The notes: generated by a model not told the origin, from the letters alone. Counted from the stretch's first letter, positions 1 to 6,903 are shown. The stretch: 23,965 nucleotides of DNA from JBDSLU01 sp039916225 (GCA_039916225.1 JBDSLU010000412.1:1-23965); one strand, 5' to 3'. Numbers and translations: made by a program.

Positions 1-22
1 ACCGTGCAGCCGGCGCGGCGCC

Positions 23-51
23 CTCACACGCACGCGCCCCCCTGTTATCAT
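23..51 (+). promoter_or_regulatory. Candidate sigma70 promoter of rnpB
   Basis: A -35-like CTCACA (23-28; four of six consensus positions) is followed after exactly 17 bases by TATCAT (46-51), a good -10. Transcription would begin near 58-61, which coincides with the predicted 5' end of the RNase P RNA. The match in spacing and position supports it; no experimental evidence is available from the sequence. Confidence 0.5.
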
Positions 52-60
52 GAGCCCGGC

Positions 61-498
61 GGCAGTCGACCAGGCGATCGCTGGTCCGGTTCACGGCAAA
101 GTGTGACGGGCTGGAGGAAAGTCCGAACTCCGCAGGGCAGTGCGCCGGGTAACACCCGGGCGGGGCAACCCGACGGAACAGTGGCACAGAAAATATACCG
201 CTCACCGAAACGGGAGCCCGCAAGGGCGAGCGCGACGGTGAGTAAGGGTGAAATGGTGCGGTAAGAGCGCACCGCGCGGCCGGCAACGGACGTGGCAGGC
301 AAAACCCCGCACGGAGCAAGACCAAATAGGGAAGCGTTCGAGGACGGCCCGTCCGAAGCTTCCGGGTAGGTTGCTCGAGGCCGCGAGTGATCGCGGCCCT
401 AGAGGAATGATCGCCACGTGCTGGGTTTCCCGCCGGCTGCTCACGCAGCCGAACGGGAGGCACAGTGCGAACAGAACTCGGCTTACCGGTCCCCTGCA
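61..498 (+). ncRNA. rnpB: RNase P RNA, bacterial type A
   Basis: This is the catalytic RNA of ribonuclease P, which removes 5' leaders from precursor tRNAs together with the RnpA protein. The conserved core is clear: GAGGAAAGTCCG near 113-125 (P4 5' strand region), ACAGAAAATATACCGC near 186-201, GGTGAAATGGTGCGGTAAGAG near 247-267, GGAGCAAGACCAAATAGGG near 312-331, AGAGGAATGATCGCCACG (401-418) and ACAGAACTCGGCTTACCGG at the 3' end. The ends were set from the P1 helix: 62-65 pairs with 494-497 and 68-71 with 488-491 around a 2x2 internal loop. The layout is that of type A (E. coli-like) molecules. In loop L15 the tRNA-CCA-binding element reads GGC (298-300) where E. coli has GGU. Exact ends may differ by a few bases. 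Protein-coding calls inside this segment are spurious. Confidence 0.96.
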
Positions 499-562
499 GC
501 CCTCTTCACATCACCGCCCACGACTGTGACTCTTTCCCCATTCGTGCCGATTCCCTAGCGCT

Positions 563-1489
563 ATGGCCTTCTACGTCGTCACCGGCGGAGCCGGCTTCAT
601 CGGCTCCCACCTCACCGAGACCCTGCTCGCCCGCGGCGAGCGCGTCCGCGTCGTCGACAACCTGATCACCGGCCACAAGCGCAACGTGCAGCCGGGGGCC
701 GAGTTCGTCCAGGGCGACGTGGCCGATCTCGACTTCGCCAAGAGCGCCATCGCGGGTGCGGACTACGTGCTGCACCAGGCGGCGATCCCGTCGGTGCCGA
801 AGTCGGTGCAGGACCCGGTGAGCTCGAACCGCGCCAACATCGACGGCACCCTGAACGTCCTGGTGGCGGCGCGCGACGCCAAGGTGAAGCGCCTGATCTT
901 CGCCGCGTCGTCCTCGGCCTACGGCAACGCCGCGGCGCTGCCCAAGCGCGAAGACATGGGCACCGACCCGCTGTCGCCGTACGCGCTGCAGAAGGTGGTG
1001 GGGGAGCAATACCTGCAGCTCTTCACCACGCTCTACGGGCTAGAGACGGTCGCCATCCGCTACTTCAACGTCTTCGGGCCACGCCAGGATCCGGGCTCGC
1101 CGTACTCCGGCGTCATCTCGCTCTTCATCACCAAGCTCATCTCCGGGGACGCGCCGAAGATTTACGGCGACGGCGGGCAAACGCGCGACTTCACCTACGT
1201 CGCCAACGTCGTCGACGGCGTGCTGCGTGCGTGCACGGCCGATGGTGCCAGCGGCCAGGTGATCAACGTCGCCACCGGCGGACGCATCTCGCTGAACGAG
1301 CTGTTCACGACGCTGCGGACGATCATCGGCGGCACGATGGAGCCGGAGTATCTGCCCGAGCGGGCCGGCGACGTCCGCGACTCGCAGGCCGACATCGGCA
1401 AGGCGAAACGGATCCTCGGCTACTCGCCGGTCGTGACATTCGAAGAGGGCCTGCGCCGCACGGTCGACTGGTACCGGACGCAGGGCTAG
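563..1489 (+). CDS. NAD-dependent sugar-nucleotide 4-epimerase (extended SDR, GalE/WbpP-like)
   Basis: A 308-residue extended short-chain dehydrogenase/reductase, probably a UDP-glucose or UDP-N-acetylglucosamine 4-epimerase making precursors for surface polysaccharide in the cytoplasm. The Rossmann NAD site TGGAGFIG is at residues 7-14, with Asp32 placed to bind the adenosine ribose. The catalytic set is Ser in AASSSAYGN (about 115-122) and YALQK (Tyr140, Lys144). RYFNVFGPRQDP (166-177) and the later GDGGQTRDFTYV segment are typical of the WbpP/GalE group, and the length is normal. Substrate cannot be fixed from sequence. It starts 64 bases after the RNase P RNA with no visible Shine-Dalgarno, so it may be read from rnpB transcripts or be weakly translated. 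It converges on the GH19 gene with 44 bases between stops. Confidence 0.88.
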   Translation: MAFYVVTGGAGFIGSHLTETLLARGERVRVVDNLITGHKRNVQPGAEFVQGDVADLDFAKSAIAGADYVLHQAAIPSVPKSVQDPVSSNRANIDGTLNVLVAARDAKVKRLIFAASSSAYGNAAALPKREDMGTDPLSPYALQKVVGEQYLQLFTTLYGLETVAIRYFNVFGPRQDPGSPYSGVISLFITKLISGDAPKIYGDGGQTRDFTYVANVVDGVLRACTADGASGQVINVATGGRISLNELFTTLRTIIGGTMEPEYLPERAGDVRDSQADIGKAKRILGYSPVVTFEEGLRRTVDWYRTQG

Positions 1490-1533
1490 CGTTTGCGTCG
1501 CTCCCGAGCGGCCGGCCCCTGTCACGCTCTCGG

Positions 1534-2166
1534 TCAGCCCGCCAGATCCAGCATGCTGAGGAGGCCTTTGGCCTTGTTCAGCAGCTCCCGGCGATGGGCG
1601 AGCCCGTTCTCGCCGCCGTTGATCCGCTTGGTCAATCCGACCACGTCGTCCTTGTCGGCGATCTTGTTCAGGGCGTTCTTGTCCCAGAAGAAAACCGCCG
1701 AATGGACGGCGTAGTCGCTCGACACTAGGTCGGGATCCTCCGTCACCCGCGGGTCGCCGACCCAGTCGGCGAAGGCCTTGTAGTTGCTCCGACCGGTCAG
1801 CTGGATCAGTCCTCGGCCCCGGAAGCGCCAGCCATCCCCGCTGGTCTCGCCGCGATTGCCCATCCGGTTGGCGTAGACCCGGTTGGCGATCTTTTCGGGC
1901 TGGCGAGCGCAGGCGTCTGCCTCCGCCTTCGTCGGGAAGTACTTGCCGAAGACTTTCCGCAGCGCGTCAGACGAGTAATTCAGGTTCTCCATGTCGAACC
2001 GCAGGCAGCCGGACTCGTGCAGGATCTGCGCGAAGAAGTGGGCCAGCCGTAGTGTTGAATCGGCGATGCCGAACTGGGGCAGCGTCTTCTCGAGGTGGCC
2101 GATGTACTGCGTGGCGTCATCGTCCGATACGCCCATTTCCTTCAGCATCTCGATATGAGTCTTCAT
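1534..2166 (-). CDS. Glycoside hydrolase family 19 chitinase/endolysin-like protein
   Basis: A 210-residue single-domain GH19 enzyme of the phage-endolysin/bacterial chitinase type, expected to hydrolyse beta-1,4 links in peptidoglycan or chitin. Catalytic Glu51 lies in AQILHESG (46-53); the second acid is Glu107 in MGNRGETSGDGW (102-113), followed by the family hallmark FRGRGLIQLTGRSNY (115-129). INGGENGLAHRRELL (182-196) is the usual C-terminal motif. The start at 2166 is chosen because GGAGG lies four bases upstream and because the in-frame upstream extension is low-complexity and unrelated to the family. There is no signal peptide or wall-binding domain, as in phage lysins that rely on a holin, yet no holin or other phage gene is nearby. 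It may be a relic lysin, an effector or an autolysin released by lysis. Confidence 0.9.
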   Translation of the reverse strand: MKTHIEMLKEMGVSDDDATQYIGHLEKTLPQFGIADSTLRLAHFFAQILHESGCLRFDMENLNYSSDALRKVFGKYFPTKAEADACARQPEKIANRVYANRMGNRGETSGDGWRFRGRGLIQLTGRSNYKAFADWVGDPRVTEDPDLVSSDYAVHSAVFFWDKNALNKIADKDDVVGLTKRINGGENGLAHRRELLNKAKGLLSMLDLAG

Positions 2167-2170
2167 TGAG

Positions 2171-2175
2171 CCTCC
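2171..2175 (-). promoter_or_regulatory. Shine-Dalgarno of GH19 gene (decides start)
   Basis: On the minus strand GGAGG precedes the ATG at 2166 with a four-base spacer (CTCA). This supports the 210-residue form over the 316-residue upstream-extended reading. Confidence 0.7.
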
Positions 2176-2187
2176 AGTGACGGAAGG

Positions 2188-2216
2188 ACAGTAGGGCAGC
2201 GGCCGCGGCAACGCAA
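2188..2216 (-). promoter_or_regulatory. Candidate promoter of GH19 gene
   Basis: On the minus strand TTGCGT (2216-2211) and TACTGT (2193-2188) are separated by exactly 17 bases. Each has three consensus matches, including the key TTG and TA...T positions. The start of transcription would fall about 15 bases before the Shine-Dalgarno. This is a weak match in GC-rich DNA. Confidence 0.3.
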
Positions 2217-2322
2217 CCAGGCAGCCGCCGCTCCGCCAGTTTCCGTCGCGCCACACTGGCGACATCCGCCCGCGCCAGCGAATCCACCGGCGAGTCCGGC
2301 GTCGCGCCGACCCCGCCCGCGG

Positions 2323-2333
2323 AACCGCGGTTG
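2323..2333. repeat. Palindrome copy 1, AACCGCGGTTG
   Basis: Bases 2323-2332 (AACCGCGGTT) are a perfect 10-bp palindrome, and the following G is shared with copy 2 at 2400-2410. Centre-to-centre spacing is 77 bp. Paired palindromes in a divergent promoter region suggest operator sites for a dimeric regulator, but no binding protein can be named. Confidence 0.6.
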
Positions 2334-2339
2334 TCTGGC

Positions 2340-2364
2340 GATTGTCCGCCTGAAACGGACGATC
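2340..2364. repeat. Hairpin between the paired palindromes
   Basis: GATTGTCCG (2340-2348) pairs with CGGACGATC (2356-2364) over nine positions, including one G-T wobble, around the loop CCTGAAA. It lies between the two AACCGCGGTT copies. No T tract follows on either strand, so an intrinsic terminator is unlikely; a protein site or RNA leader structure is possible. Confidence 0.5.
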
Positions 2365-2399
2365 ACGCGGCTTTCCGTCCCGCCGGGTTGACACCGTGC

Positions 2400-2410
2400 A
2401 ACCGCGGTTG
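2400..2410. repeat. Palindrome copy 2, AACCGCGGTTG
   Basis: Second identical copy of the 11-base palindromic sequence found at 2323-2333. It begins seven bases after the TTGACA at 2388-2393, a position where a bound protein could affect a promoter if one is present. Confidence 0.6.
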
Positions 2411-2655
2411 CCGAAGGGCGCGTCGCGCTCGCGCGACGCGTCCGAACTCCCTACGCCGTCTGCCGCGCTAACTCCCACCAGCACAACGCCCTACAGCTGA
2501 CGCGCCCATGAGCACGCGCGGTGTGGCCCGCGGCTTGCCTTTACGTCGGTCGACCCGGACGCGCGGTGGACACCCATAACCCGACCCCTCACGTCCCCGC
2601 GCGCCGGGCATCGTTCGCCGCCGGATGGTCCGCGCGGCTTTCCAGGAGATCGCAC

Positions 2656-2982
2656 ATGCTCACGTCGCTCGCCGCTGCCTTCGTCGTCGCCACGCTCGCC
2701 CTTCCGGCACTGCCGCCGCATCACGTGCCCGCGCAGGAGCCGCCGGCGCGTACCACCAGCGAACGGCCCGCGCCGCTCAACCTGAACGCCGCGACCGAAG
2801 CGCAGCTCGAGGCGCTGCCGGGCATTGGTGCGGCCACGGCGACGCGAATCATCGAGTACCGCAAGAAGAACGGGCCTTTCAAGAAGGCCGAAGATCTCAT
2901 GAACGTCAAAGGCATCGGCGAGAAGAGCTTCCTCAAGCTGAAGGCCCTGGTCACCGTCGCGCCATCGCGCGCCGAGGCGTAG
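2656..2982 (+). CDS. comEA: ComEA-like helix-hairpin-helix DNA-binding protein
   Basis: A 108-residue exported protein of the ComEA family, which binds incoming double-stranded DNA in the periplasm during type IV pilus-dependent uptake. Residues 1-27 form a hydrophobic signal or anchor segment. A short Pro/Ser linker follows, then LNLNAATEAQLEALPGIG (41-58), giving the first hairpin LPGIGAATA (54-62) and the second VKGIGEKSF (84-92). IIEYRKKNGPFKKAEDL is the standard linker between them. Length is normal for the short Gram-negative form. The start at 2656 is chosen because AGGAG (2644-2648) lies seven bases upstream and the peptide then begins with a signal sequence; the in-frame ATG at 2521 adds 45 atypical residues. 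The next gene encodes a pseudopilin, which fits a DNA-uptake or pilus role. Confidence 0.88.
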   Translation: MLTSLAAAFVVATLALPALPPHHVPAQEPPARTTSERPAPLNLNAATEAQLEALPGIGAATATRIIEYRKKNGPFKKAEDLMNVKGIGEKSFLKLKALVTVAPSRAEA

Positions 2983-3022
2983 CCGGCGCCGTATCGGGAT
3001 GCAAAGCGGGAGCGAGACGCCG

Positions 3023-3619
3023 ATGCGCCGTCTACGGGGAGAGCAGGCCGGTTGGTCGCTCGTGGAGCTGGTGATGGTGATCGGCGTCTCGCTCGTGGTC
3101 GGCGCGATGGCCATGGCGGCCTTGGCGCCGCTCGGCGCCGCAGCGCGCGCACTCGGCGCCGCTCGCGCGCTGGCGGCGATGCTGCAACGGGAACGTCTCG
3201 ACGCGGTCCGCACCGGCCGGGTCTGCGGCATCCGCTTCGACGACGACGGATCCGGAATCGGCTACACGCGGGTAACCGACGGCAACGACAACGGCCTGCG
3301 CAGCGCCGAGGTCGTTGACGGGACGGATCCCAGGCGCGGGCCGCGCCAGCGCCTGTCGGACGCCTTCGCCGGTGTCCGCTTCGCCATCGTCGACGACGTG
3401 CCGTCGATCGATGGAGGCGCCGGCCTCAGCGCGGGCGCGGATCCGGTGCGGATCGGATCCTCGATCCTGGCGTTCGCGCCGACGGGCGGTGCGACATCCG
3501 GCACGCTGTACCTGGCCAGCGCGGATCGGCGCCAGTTCGCCGTCCGCGTGCTCGGCGCGACCGGCCGCGTTCGCATCTTCGAGTTCGACCGCGCGATGGC
3601 GGCCTGGGTGTCCCGGTGA
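3023..3619 (+). CDS. Type IV pilin-like minor pseudopilin (GspH/FimT family)
   Basis: A 198-residue prepilin-type protein, expected in the inner membrane and then in a type IV pilus or type II secretion pseudopilus. The leader MRRLRGEQAG ends at Gly10, the prepilin peptidase cleavage site. The mature N terminus is WSLVELVMVIG, with the invariant Glu at +5 (Glu15) and a hydrophobic helix running to about residue 38. A C-terminal beta-rich part contains SSILAFAPTGGATSGTLYL and GATGRVRIF, typical of GspH/FimT. The start at 3023 follows GGGAG with a 10-base spacer and gives a leader of normal length; the ATG at 2999 is an alternative adding eight residues. It lies 40 bases after comEA and its TGA overlaps the GTG of the PilZ gene, so the three are probably co-transcribed. 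Confidence 0.87.
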   Translation: MRRLRGEQAGWSLVELVMVIGVSLVVGAMAMAALAPLGAAARALGAARALAAMLQRERLDAVRTGRVCGIRFDDDGSGIGYTRVTDGNDNGLRSAEVVDGTDPRRGPRQRLSDAFAGVRFAIVDDVPSIDGGAGLSAGADPVRIGSSILAFAPTGGATSGTLYLASADRRQFAVRVLGATGRVRIFEFDRAMAAWVSR

Positions 3620-3984
3620 CGTCCGCCGATCGGCGGGCGGCTCGCCGCTGGTTGCCGCGCGATCTGCCATGGCCCATCGGCTGCCGCGTGGCGCCCGGCC
3701 ACGAGGTCGCCATCGTCAACCTGTCGGCGGTGGGCGTGCTGATCGAAGTCGCGGCGCCGCTGCCGCCGGGCCGCGCCGTGACCATCCATCTGGTTCGCTC
3801 GTCACGCCGGGTCGCGCTGGCCGGGGCGGTAGCCCGCTGCTGCGTGGCCTCGTTGGGTCGCGGCACCGGCGTGCGCTACCACGCGGCAATCGCCTTTTCC
3901 CGTTGGTTCGAGCCTCTCTGGGAACTGGATTCCCTCGGCGGCGCCGACGAATGGGCGGGCGGCGGGCATCTTGGGACGAGTTGA
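3616..3984 (+). CDS. PilZ-domain protein (putative c-di-GMP receptor)
   Basis: A 122-residue cytoplasmic protein with a compact PilZ-like beta barrel. The N-terminal arginine motif RRAARR (6-11) satisfies RxxxR, and NLSAVG (35-40) fits the [D/N]xSxxG signature. The strand pattern VLIEVAAPLPPGRAVTIHL (41-59) then AGAVARC and GTGVRYHAAIAFS is as in PilZ domains. Both c-di-GMP ligand motifs are present, so binding is plausible. The tail after about residue 105 is Gly-rich and probably disordered. GTG start codon overlaps the pseudopilin stop (GTGA), implying translational coupling and a role in controlling pili or surface behaviour. The family is divergent and the call rests on the two motifs plus the neighbourhood. 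Confidence 0.72.
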   Translation: MTSADRRAARRWLPRDLPWPIGCRVAPGHEVAIVNLSAVGVLIEVAAPLPPGRAVTIHLVRSSRRVALAGAVARCCVASLGRGTGVRYHAAIAFSRWFEPLWELDSLGGADEWAGGGHLGTS

Positions 3985-4113
3985 CGGGAAGCCAGTGCCC
4001 TGAGGCATGGCAAGTTCTTCCACCTGCGGCCAAATGCCGAGATTGGACTAACCACGACAATGGCATCGAACTTGGGATCGACGACCTCCCGGGCGTGGCC
4101 TGAGCCTGCCCAT

Positions 4114-4118
4114 GGAGG
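4114..4118 (+). promoter_or_regulatory. Shine-Dalgarno deciding start of the AAA+ regulator
   Basis: GGAGG sits four bases before the ATG at 4123. The upstream in-frame ATG at 4060 has no comparable site, so the shorter protein is preferred. Confidence 0.6.
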
Positions 4119-4122
4119 TCTC

Positions 4123-5607
4123 ATGCATGACGGGCTGCTGCGGGAAACGGGTGGGGGAACGGCAATGGCGCGCGACCGGGGCGCGGCGATGCTGGGGGCG
4201 TTCGTCGAGGGGCTCGGGGCCGGCGACGTGCGATCGACACGGGCGCGCTTCGAGCAGGTGGTGCGCGATCACCTCGGGGTCGCCTTCGTACGGTTCCGCG
4301 AATGTGGATCCAGCATGGTCGTCACCGATCTCGATCCCGCCCTGGCGGTGACGAAGGTCTCGAGTGGCGGGCGCACCTTCGCCCTCGAAGTGCCTCGCCC
4401 GACCCGTGCCGCGCAGGACCAGGCCTGGCACGCGCTCGTGTCGACCGCCGGACAGATTGGGGCCATCGTCGCCGAGATCGAGCGGACGGCCGGTTATCGG
4501 GTGGCGGTGGCGACGCTCGCCGATCGCGACGGCAACCAGCTGCACGGCTCGAGTCCGCAGATTCAGGCGGTGCGGCAGCAGATCGATCGCGTCGCCCGGA
4601 CCGACTTCACCGTGTTGATCGAAGGCGAGAGCGGCGTCGGCAAGGAGCTCGTCGCCCGCCAGGTCCATCAATGGAGCCGGCGGAACCGCGGGCCCTTCAT
4701 CGCCGTCAACTGCGCGGCGATCGTCGAGTCGCTGCTCGAGGCCGAACTGTTCGGGATCGAGGATCGGACGGCCACCGGCGTCCGCGGCCGGCGCGGCAAG
4801 CTCGAACAGGCCAACGGGGGCTCGCTCTTCCTCGACGAAGTCGCCGACCTGTCGATGGCCGCCCAGGCCAAGCTGTTGCGGGCGCTGCAGGAGTTCTCGG
4901 TCGAGCGGGTCGGCGGCCATCAGACCAAGAAGGTCGACATCCGCGTCATGGCCGCGACCAACCGCAGCCTCACGGCGCTCGTCGCCAAAGGGCAGTTCCG
5001 CGGCGATCTCTACTACCGCCTCAACGCGTTGGAGCTGAAGGTGCCGCCGCTGCGGGCGCGGCGCGAAGACATCCTCGATCTCGCGCAGGGTTGCCTCGAG
5101 CGGCACGCCGGTCCCGGTCGGCCGTGTCGGATGTCGGCGGCGGCGCTGGAGGCGCTCCTGACCTACGAGTGGCCGGGCAACGTCCGCGAGCTCGAGCGGG
5201 TGATCGAGCGCGCCATCACCCTCGCCGAAGGCGACGAGATCCAGCTGGGCGATCTGCCGCCGGCGCTCAACGAGCGCTACAGCATCGTCCAGCCGGCGAC
5301 AGAAGGCGGCGAGAGCATGCGGGCGTGGGGGAGCCGCTACGCGCGCCTGGTGCTCGAGCGCTGCGACAACAACAAGCGCAAGGCGTGCCGGGTGCTCGAC
5401 ATCAGCTACCACACGCTCCAGGCGTACCTGCGCTACACGCCGACCCTGCGGGCGGTCCAGAAGGCCCTGCCGGCAGCCACGGGAGAAGAGGCAGCCGAGT
5501 CAGGCGTGGAGCCGGCCGACGGGGAGGGAACGCCACCTGCGGCGGACCCGACCGCGGCGTCCAGGCCGTCGCTCCCGGTCATCGAGGCCAGCCTTGTCCA
5601 GGAGTAG
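4123..5607 (+). CDS. NtrC-family AAA+ transcriptional regulator with degenerate GAFTGA loop
   Basis: A 494-residue enhancer-binding-protein-like regulator. An N-terminal region of about 140 residues has no recognisable receiver, PAS or FHA signature. The AAA+ domain (about 140-380) has Walker A GESGVGKE (168-175), Walker B GSLFLDEV (233-240), the arginine-finger segment FRGDLYYRLN (292-301) and WPGNVREL (350-357). A Fis-type helix-turn-helix follows (about 405-437: RCDNNKRKACRVLDISYHTLQAYL), then an acidic Ala/Pro tail. The sigma54-contact motif GAFTGA is replaced by RTATGV (215-220): Thr-Gly remains but the key Phe is Ala. Classical sigma54 activation is therefore doubtful, and I see no -24/-12 promoter nearby. 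Start 4123 was chosen because GGAGG (4114-4118) precedes it; an in-frame ATG at 4060 adds 21 residues. It sits 138 bases after the PilZ gene. Confidence 0.87.
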   Translation: MHDGLLRETGGGTAMARDRGAAMLGAFVEGLGAGDVRSTRARFEQVVRDHLGVAFVRFRECGSSMVVTDLDPALAVTKVSSGGRTFALEVPRPTRAAQDQAWHALVSTAGQIGAIVAEIERTAGYRVAVATLADRDGNQLHGSSPQIQAVRQQIDRVARTDFTVLIEGESGVGKELVARQVHQWSRRNRGPFIAVNCAAIVESLLEAELFGIEDRTATGVRGRRGKLEQANGGSLFLDEVADLSMAAQAKLLRALQEFSVERVGGHQTKKVDIRVMAATNRSLTALVAKGQFRGDLYYRLNALELKVPPLRARREDILDLAQGCLERHAGPGRPCRMSAAALEALLTYEWPGNVRELERVIERAITLAEGDEIQLGDLPPALNERYSIVQPATEGGESMRAWGSRYARLVLERCDNNKRKACRVLDISYHTLQAYLRYTPTLRAVQKALPAATGEEAAESGVEPADGEGTPPAADPTAASRPSLPVIEASLVQE

Positions 5608-5772
5608 CAGCGCGAGGCCCCGGCGGAGCACTCGGCAAGGCGCCTCTCGTCGTCGGCGGAGCAACGCAGCGACTTCCCGTTCGCCGCCGCAACTAAGTCG
5701 GGCTGCCTTGACCGGGTTGGGACCGCATAGTACCGTCAGCGGGTTGCCCCGCCTGCGGCGGGTGCCCCCCTC

Positions 5773-6903
5773 ATGGCTCACGCCGCCCCCACGCCCGGTT
5801 CCGCCCCTCCGCTCCGGAAAACCGCCCTCCACGCCGCCCATGTCGCGCTCGGCGCGCGCATGGTGCCGTTCGGCGGCTGGGACATGCCCGTCGAGTACGC
5901 CGGCATCACGGCCGAGCACTTGGCCGTGCGCGAGCGGGTCGGGCTGTTCGACGTCAGCCACATGGGCGAAATCGAGATCGCCGGGGCGGACGCCCTGGCG
6001 GCCGTCCAGAAGCTGACCAGCAACGACGCCTCGCGGCTGGCGGTGGGGCAGATCCAGTATTCGTCGCTGCCGACCCCCGAGGGCACGGTCGTCGACGACG
6101 TGCTCGTCTACCGCTGGGCTCCCGAGCACTTCCTGCTGGTGGTCAACGCCGGCAACATCGAGAAGGACTGGGGCTGGATCCAGGCGCACATCGCCGGCGT
6201 CGGCGATGCCGTCGCCGTGAACTCGAGTTCCCGCTACGCGCTGATCGCCGGTCAGGGACCGAAGGCGACCGAGGTGCTGCAGCCGCTCACCGGCGTCAAC
6301 CTCGCCGACCTCAAGTACTACTGGTTCGCGCACGGCGAGTTCGCCGGCGTCCGCGGCACCGTCTCGCGCACCGGCTACACCGGCGAAGACGGCTTCGAGA
6401 TCTTCTGCGCACCCGGTCAGGCCGAGCGGCTGTGGAAAGCGTTGCTGGAGGCGGGGCAGCCGTTCGGGATCGTCCCGGCCGGGCTCGGCGCCCGCGACAC
6501 GCTGCGCCTCGAATCGGCCATGCGCCTGTGCGGCAGCGACATGGACGAGACGACGACGCTGCTCGAGGCCGGCCTCGGCTGGATCATCGGCTGGAAAAAG
6601 GCCGACTTCATCGGCAAGGCGGCGCTCGAGGCGCAAAAAGCCGCCGGCGTGACCAGGCGGATCGTCGGCTTCGAGATGACCGAGCGGGGCATCGCGCGGG
6701 CCGGGTGTCCCGTGATCATCGACGGCGTCGAAGCCGGCAAAGTCACCAGCGGCACGCAGACGCCGTTCCTCAAGAAGGCCATTGGCCTGGCCTACGTGCC
6801 GGCGACGGCGTCGCAGCCGGGGCAGGCCTTGACCATCGACATTCGCGGACGGCAGGTCGCGGCGACCGTCGTGCCGCTGCCGTTCTACAAGCGGATTACC
6901 TAG
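5773..6903 (+). CDS. gcvT: Glycine cleavage system T protein (aminomethyltransferase)
   Basis: A 376-residue T protein. It takes the aminomethyl group from lipoylated GcvH and transfers the methylene to tetrahydrofolate, releasing ammonia. Diagnostic segments include ARMVPFGGWDMPVEY (28-42), GLFDVSHMGEIEI (57-69), GTVVDDVLVYR (104-114, holding the Asp pair that includes the catalytic Asp) and VVNAGNIEKDWGWI (123-136). SRTGYTGEDGFEIF and the C-terminal GKVTSGTQTPFLKKAIGLAYV are also typical. Length is normal. There is no Shine-Dalgarno at the ATG and no earlier good start. It is the first gene of gcvT-gcvH-gcvP. The 165-base leader shows no glycine riboswitch that I can recognise. The lipoamide dehydrogenase partner (L protein) is not in this window. 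Confidence 0.97.
   Translation: MAHAAPTPGSAPPLRKTALHAAHVALGARMVPFGGWDMPVEYAGITAEHLAVRERVGLFDVSHMGEIEIAGADALAAVQKLTSNDASRLAVGQIQYSSLPTPEGTVVDDVLVYRWAPEHFLLVVNAGNIEKDWGWIQAHIAGVGDAVAVNSSSRYALIAGQGPKATEVLQPLTGVNLADLKYYWFAHGEFAGVRGTVSRTGYTGEDGFEIFCAPGQAERLWKALLEAGQPFGIVPAGLGARDTLRLESAMRLCGSDMDETTTLLEAGLGWIIGWKKADFIGKAALEAQKAAGVTRRIVGFEMTERGIARAGCPVIIDGVEAGKVTSGTQTPFLKKAIGLAYVPATASQPGQALTIDIRGRQVAATVVPLPFYKRIT

Larger units (their letters stand above)
2167..2655. other. Non-coding divergent intergenic region (489 bp)
   Basis: No open frame here has a recognisable product or ribosome site; reading frames crossing it are arginine/proline-rich shadows. It separates the minus-strand GH19 gene from plus-strand comEA. 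It contains two copies of an 11-base sequence with a palindromic core (2323-2333 and 2400-2410), a 9-bp-stem hairpin between them (2340-2364) and a TTGACA hexamer at 2388-2393 with no matching -10. It is the longest gene-free stretch in the window. Confidence 0.75.

Noticed and set aside
499..562. Intrinsic terminator after rnpB
   Set aside because: Only a 3-bp CAC/GTG hairpin is visible before a pyrimidine stretch; too weak to call.
2388..2393. Perfect TTGACA -35 hexamer upstream of comEA
   Set aside because: The sequence 16-18 bases downstream (CCGAAG region) has no -10 character, and comEA starts more than 250 bases away.
2167..2484. N-terminal extension of the GH19 protein to 316 residues
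   Set aside because: The added residues are Arg/Gly/Ser-rich with no similarity to GH19 proteins, and a good Shine-Dalgarno marks the internal ATG at 2166.
3985..4122. Sigma54 (-24/-12) promoter before the AAA+ regulator
   Set aside because: No GG-N10-GC pair with the expected flanking bases could be found in this gap.
5608..5772. Possible glycine riboswitch or promoter upstream of gcvT
   Set aside because: I could not find the conserved glycine aptamer core or a tandem aptamer. TTGACC (5708-5713) and TAGTAC (5728-5733) are only 14 bases apart, too close for a convincing promoter.
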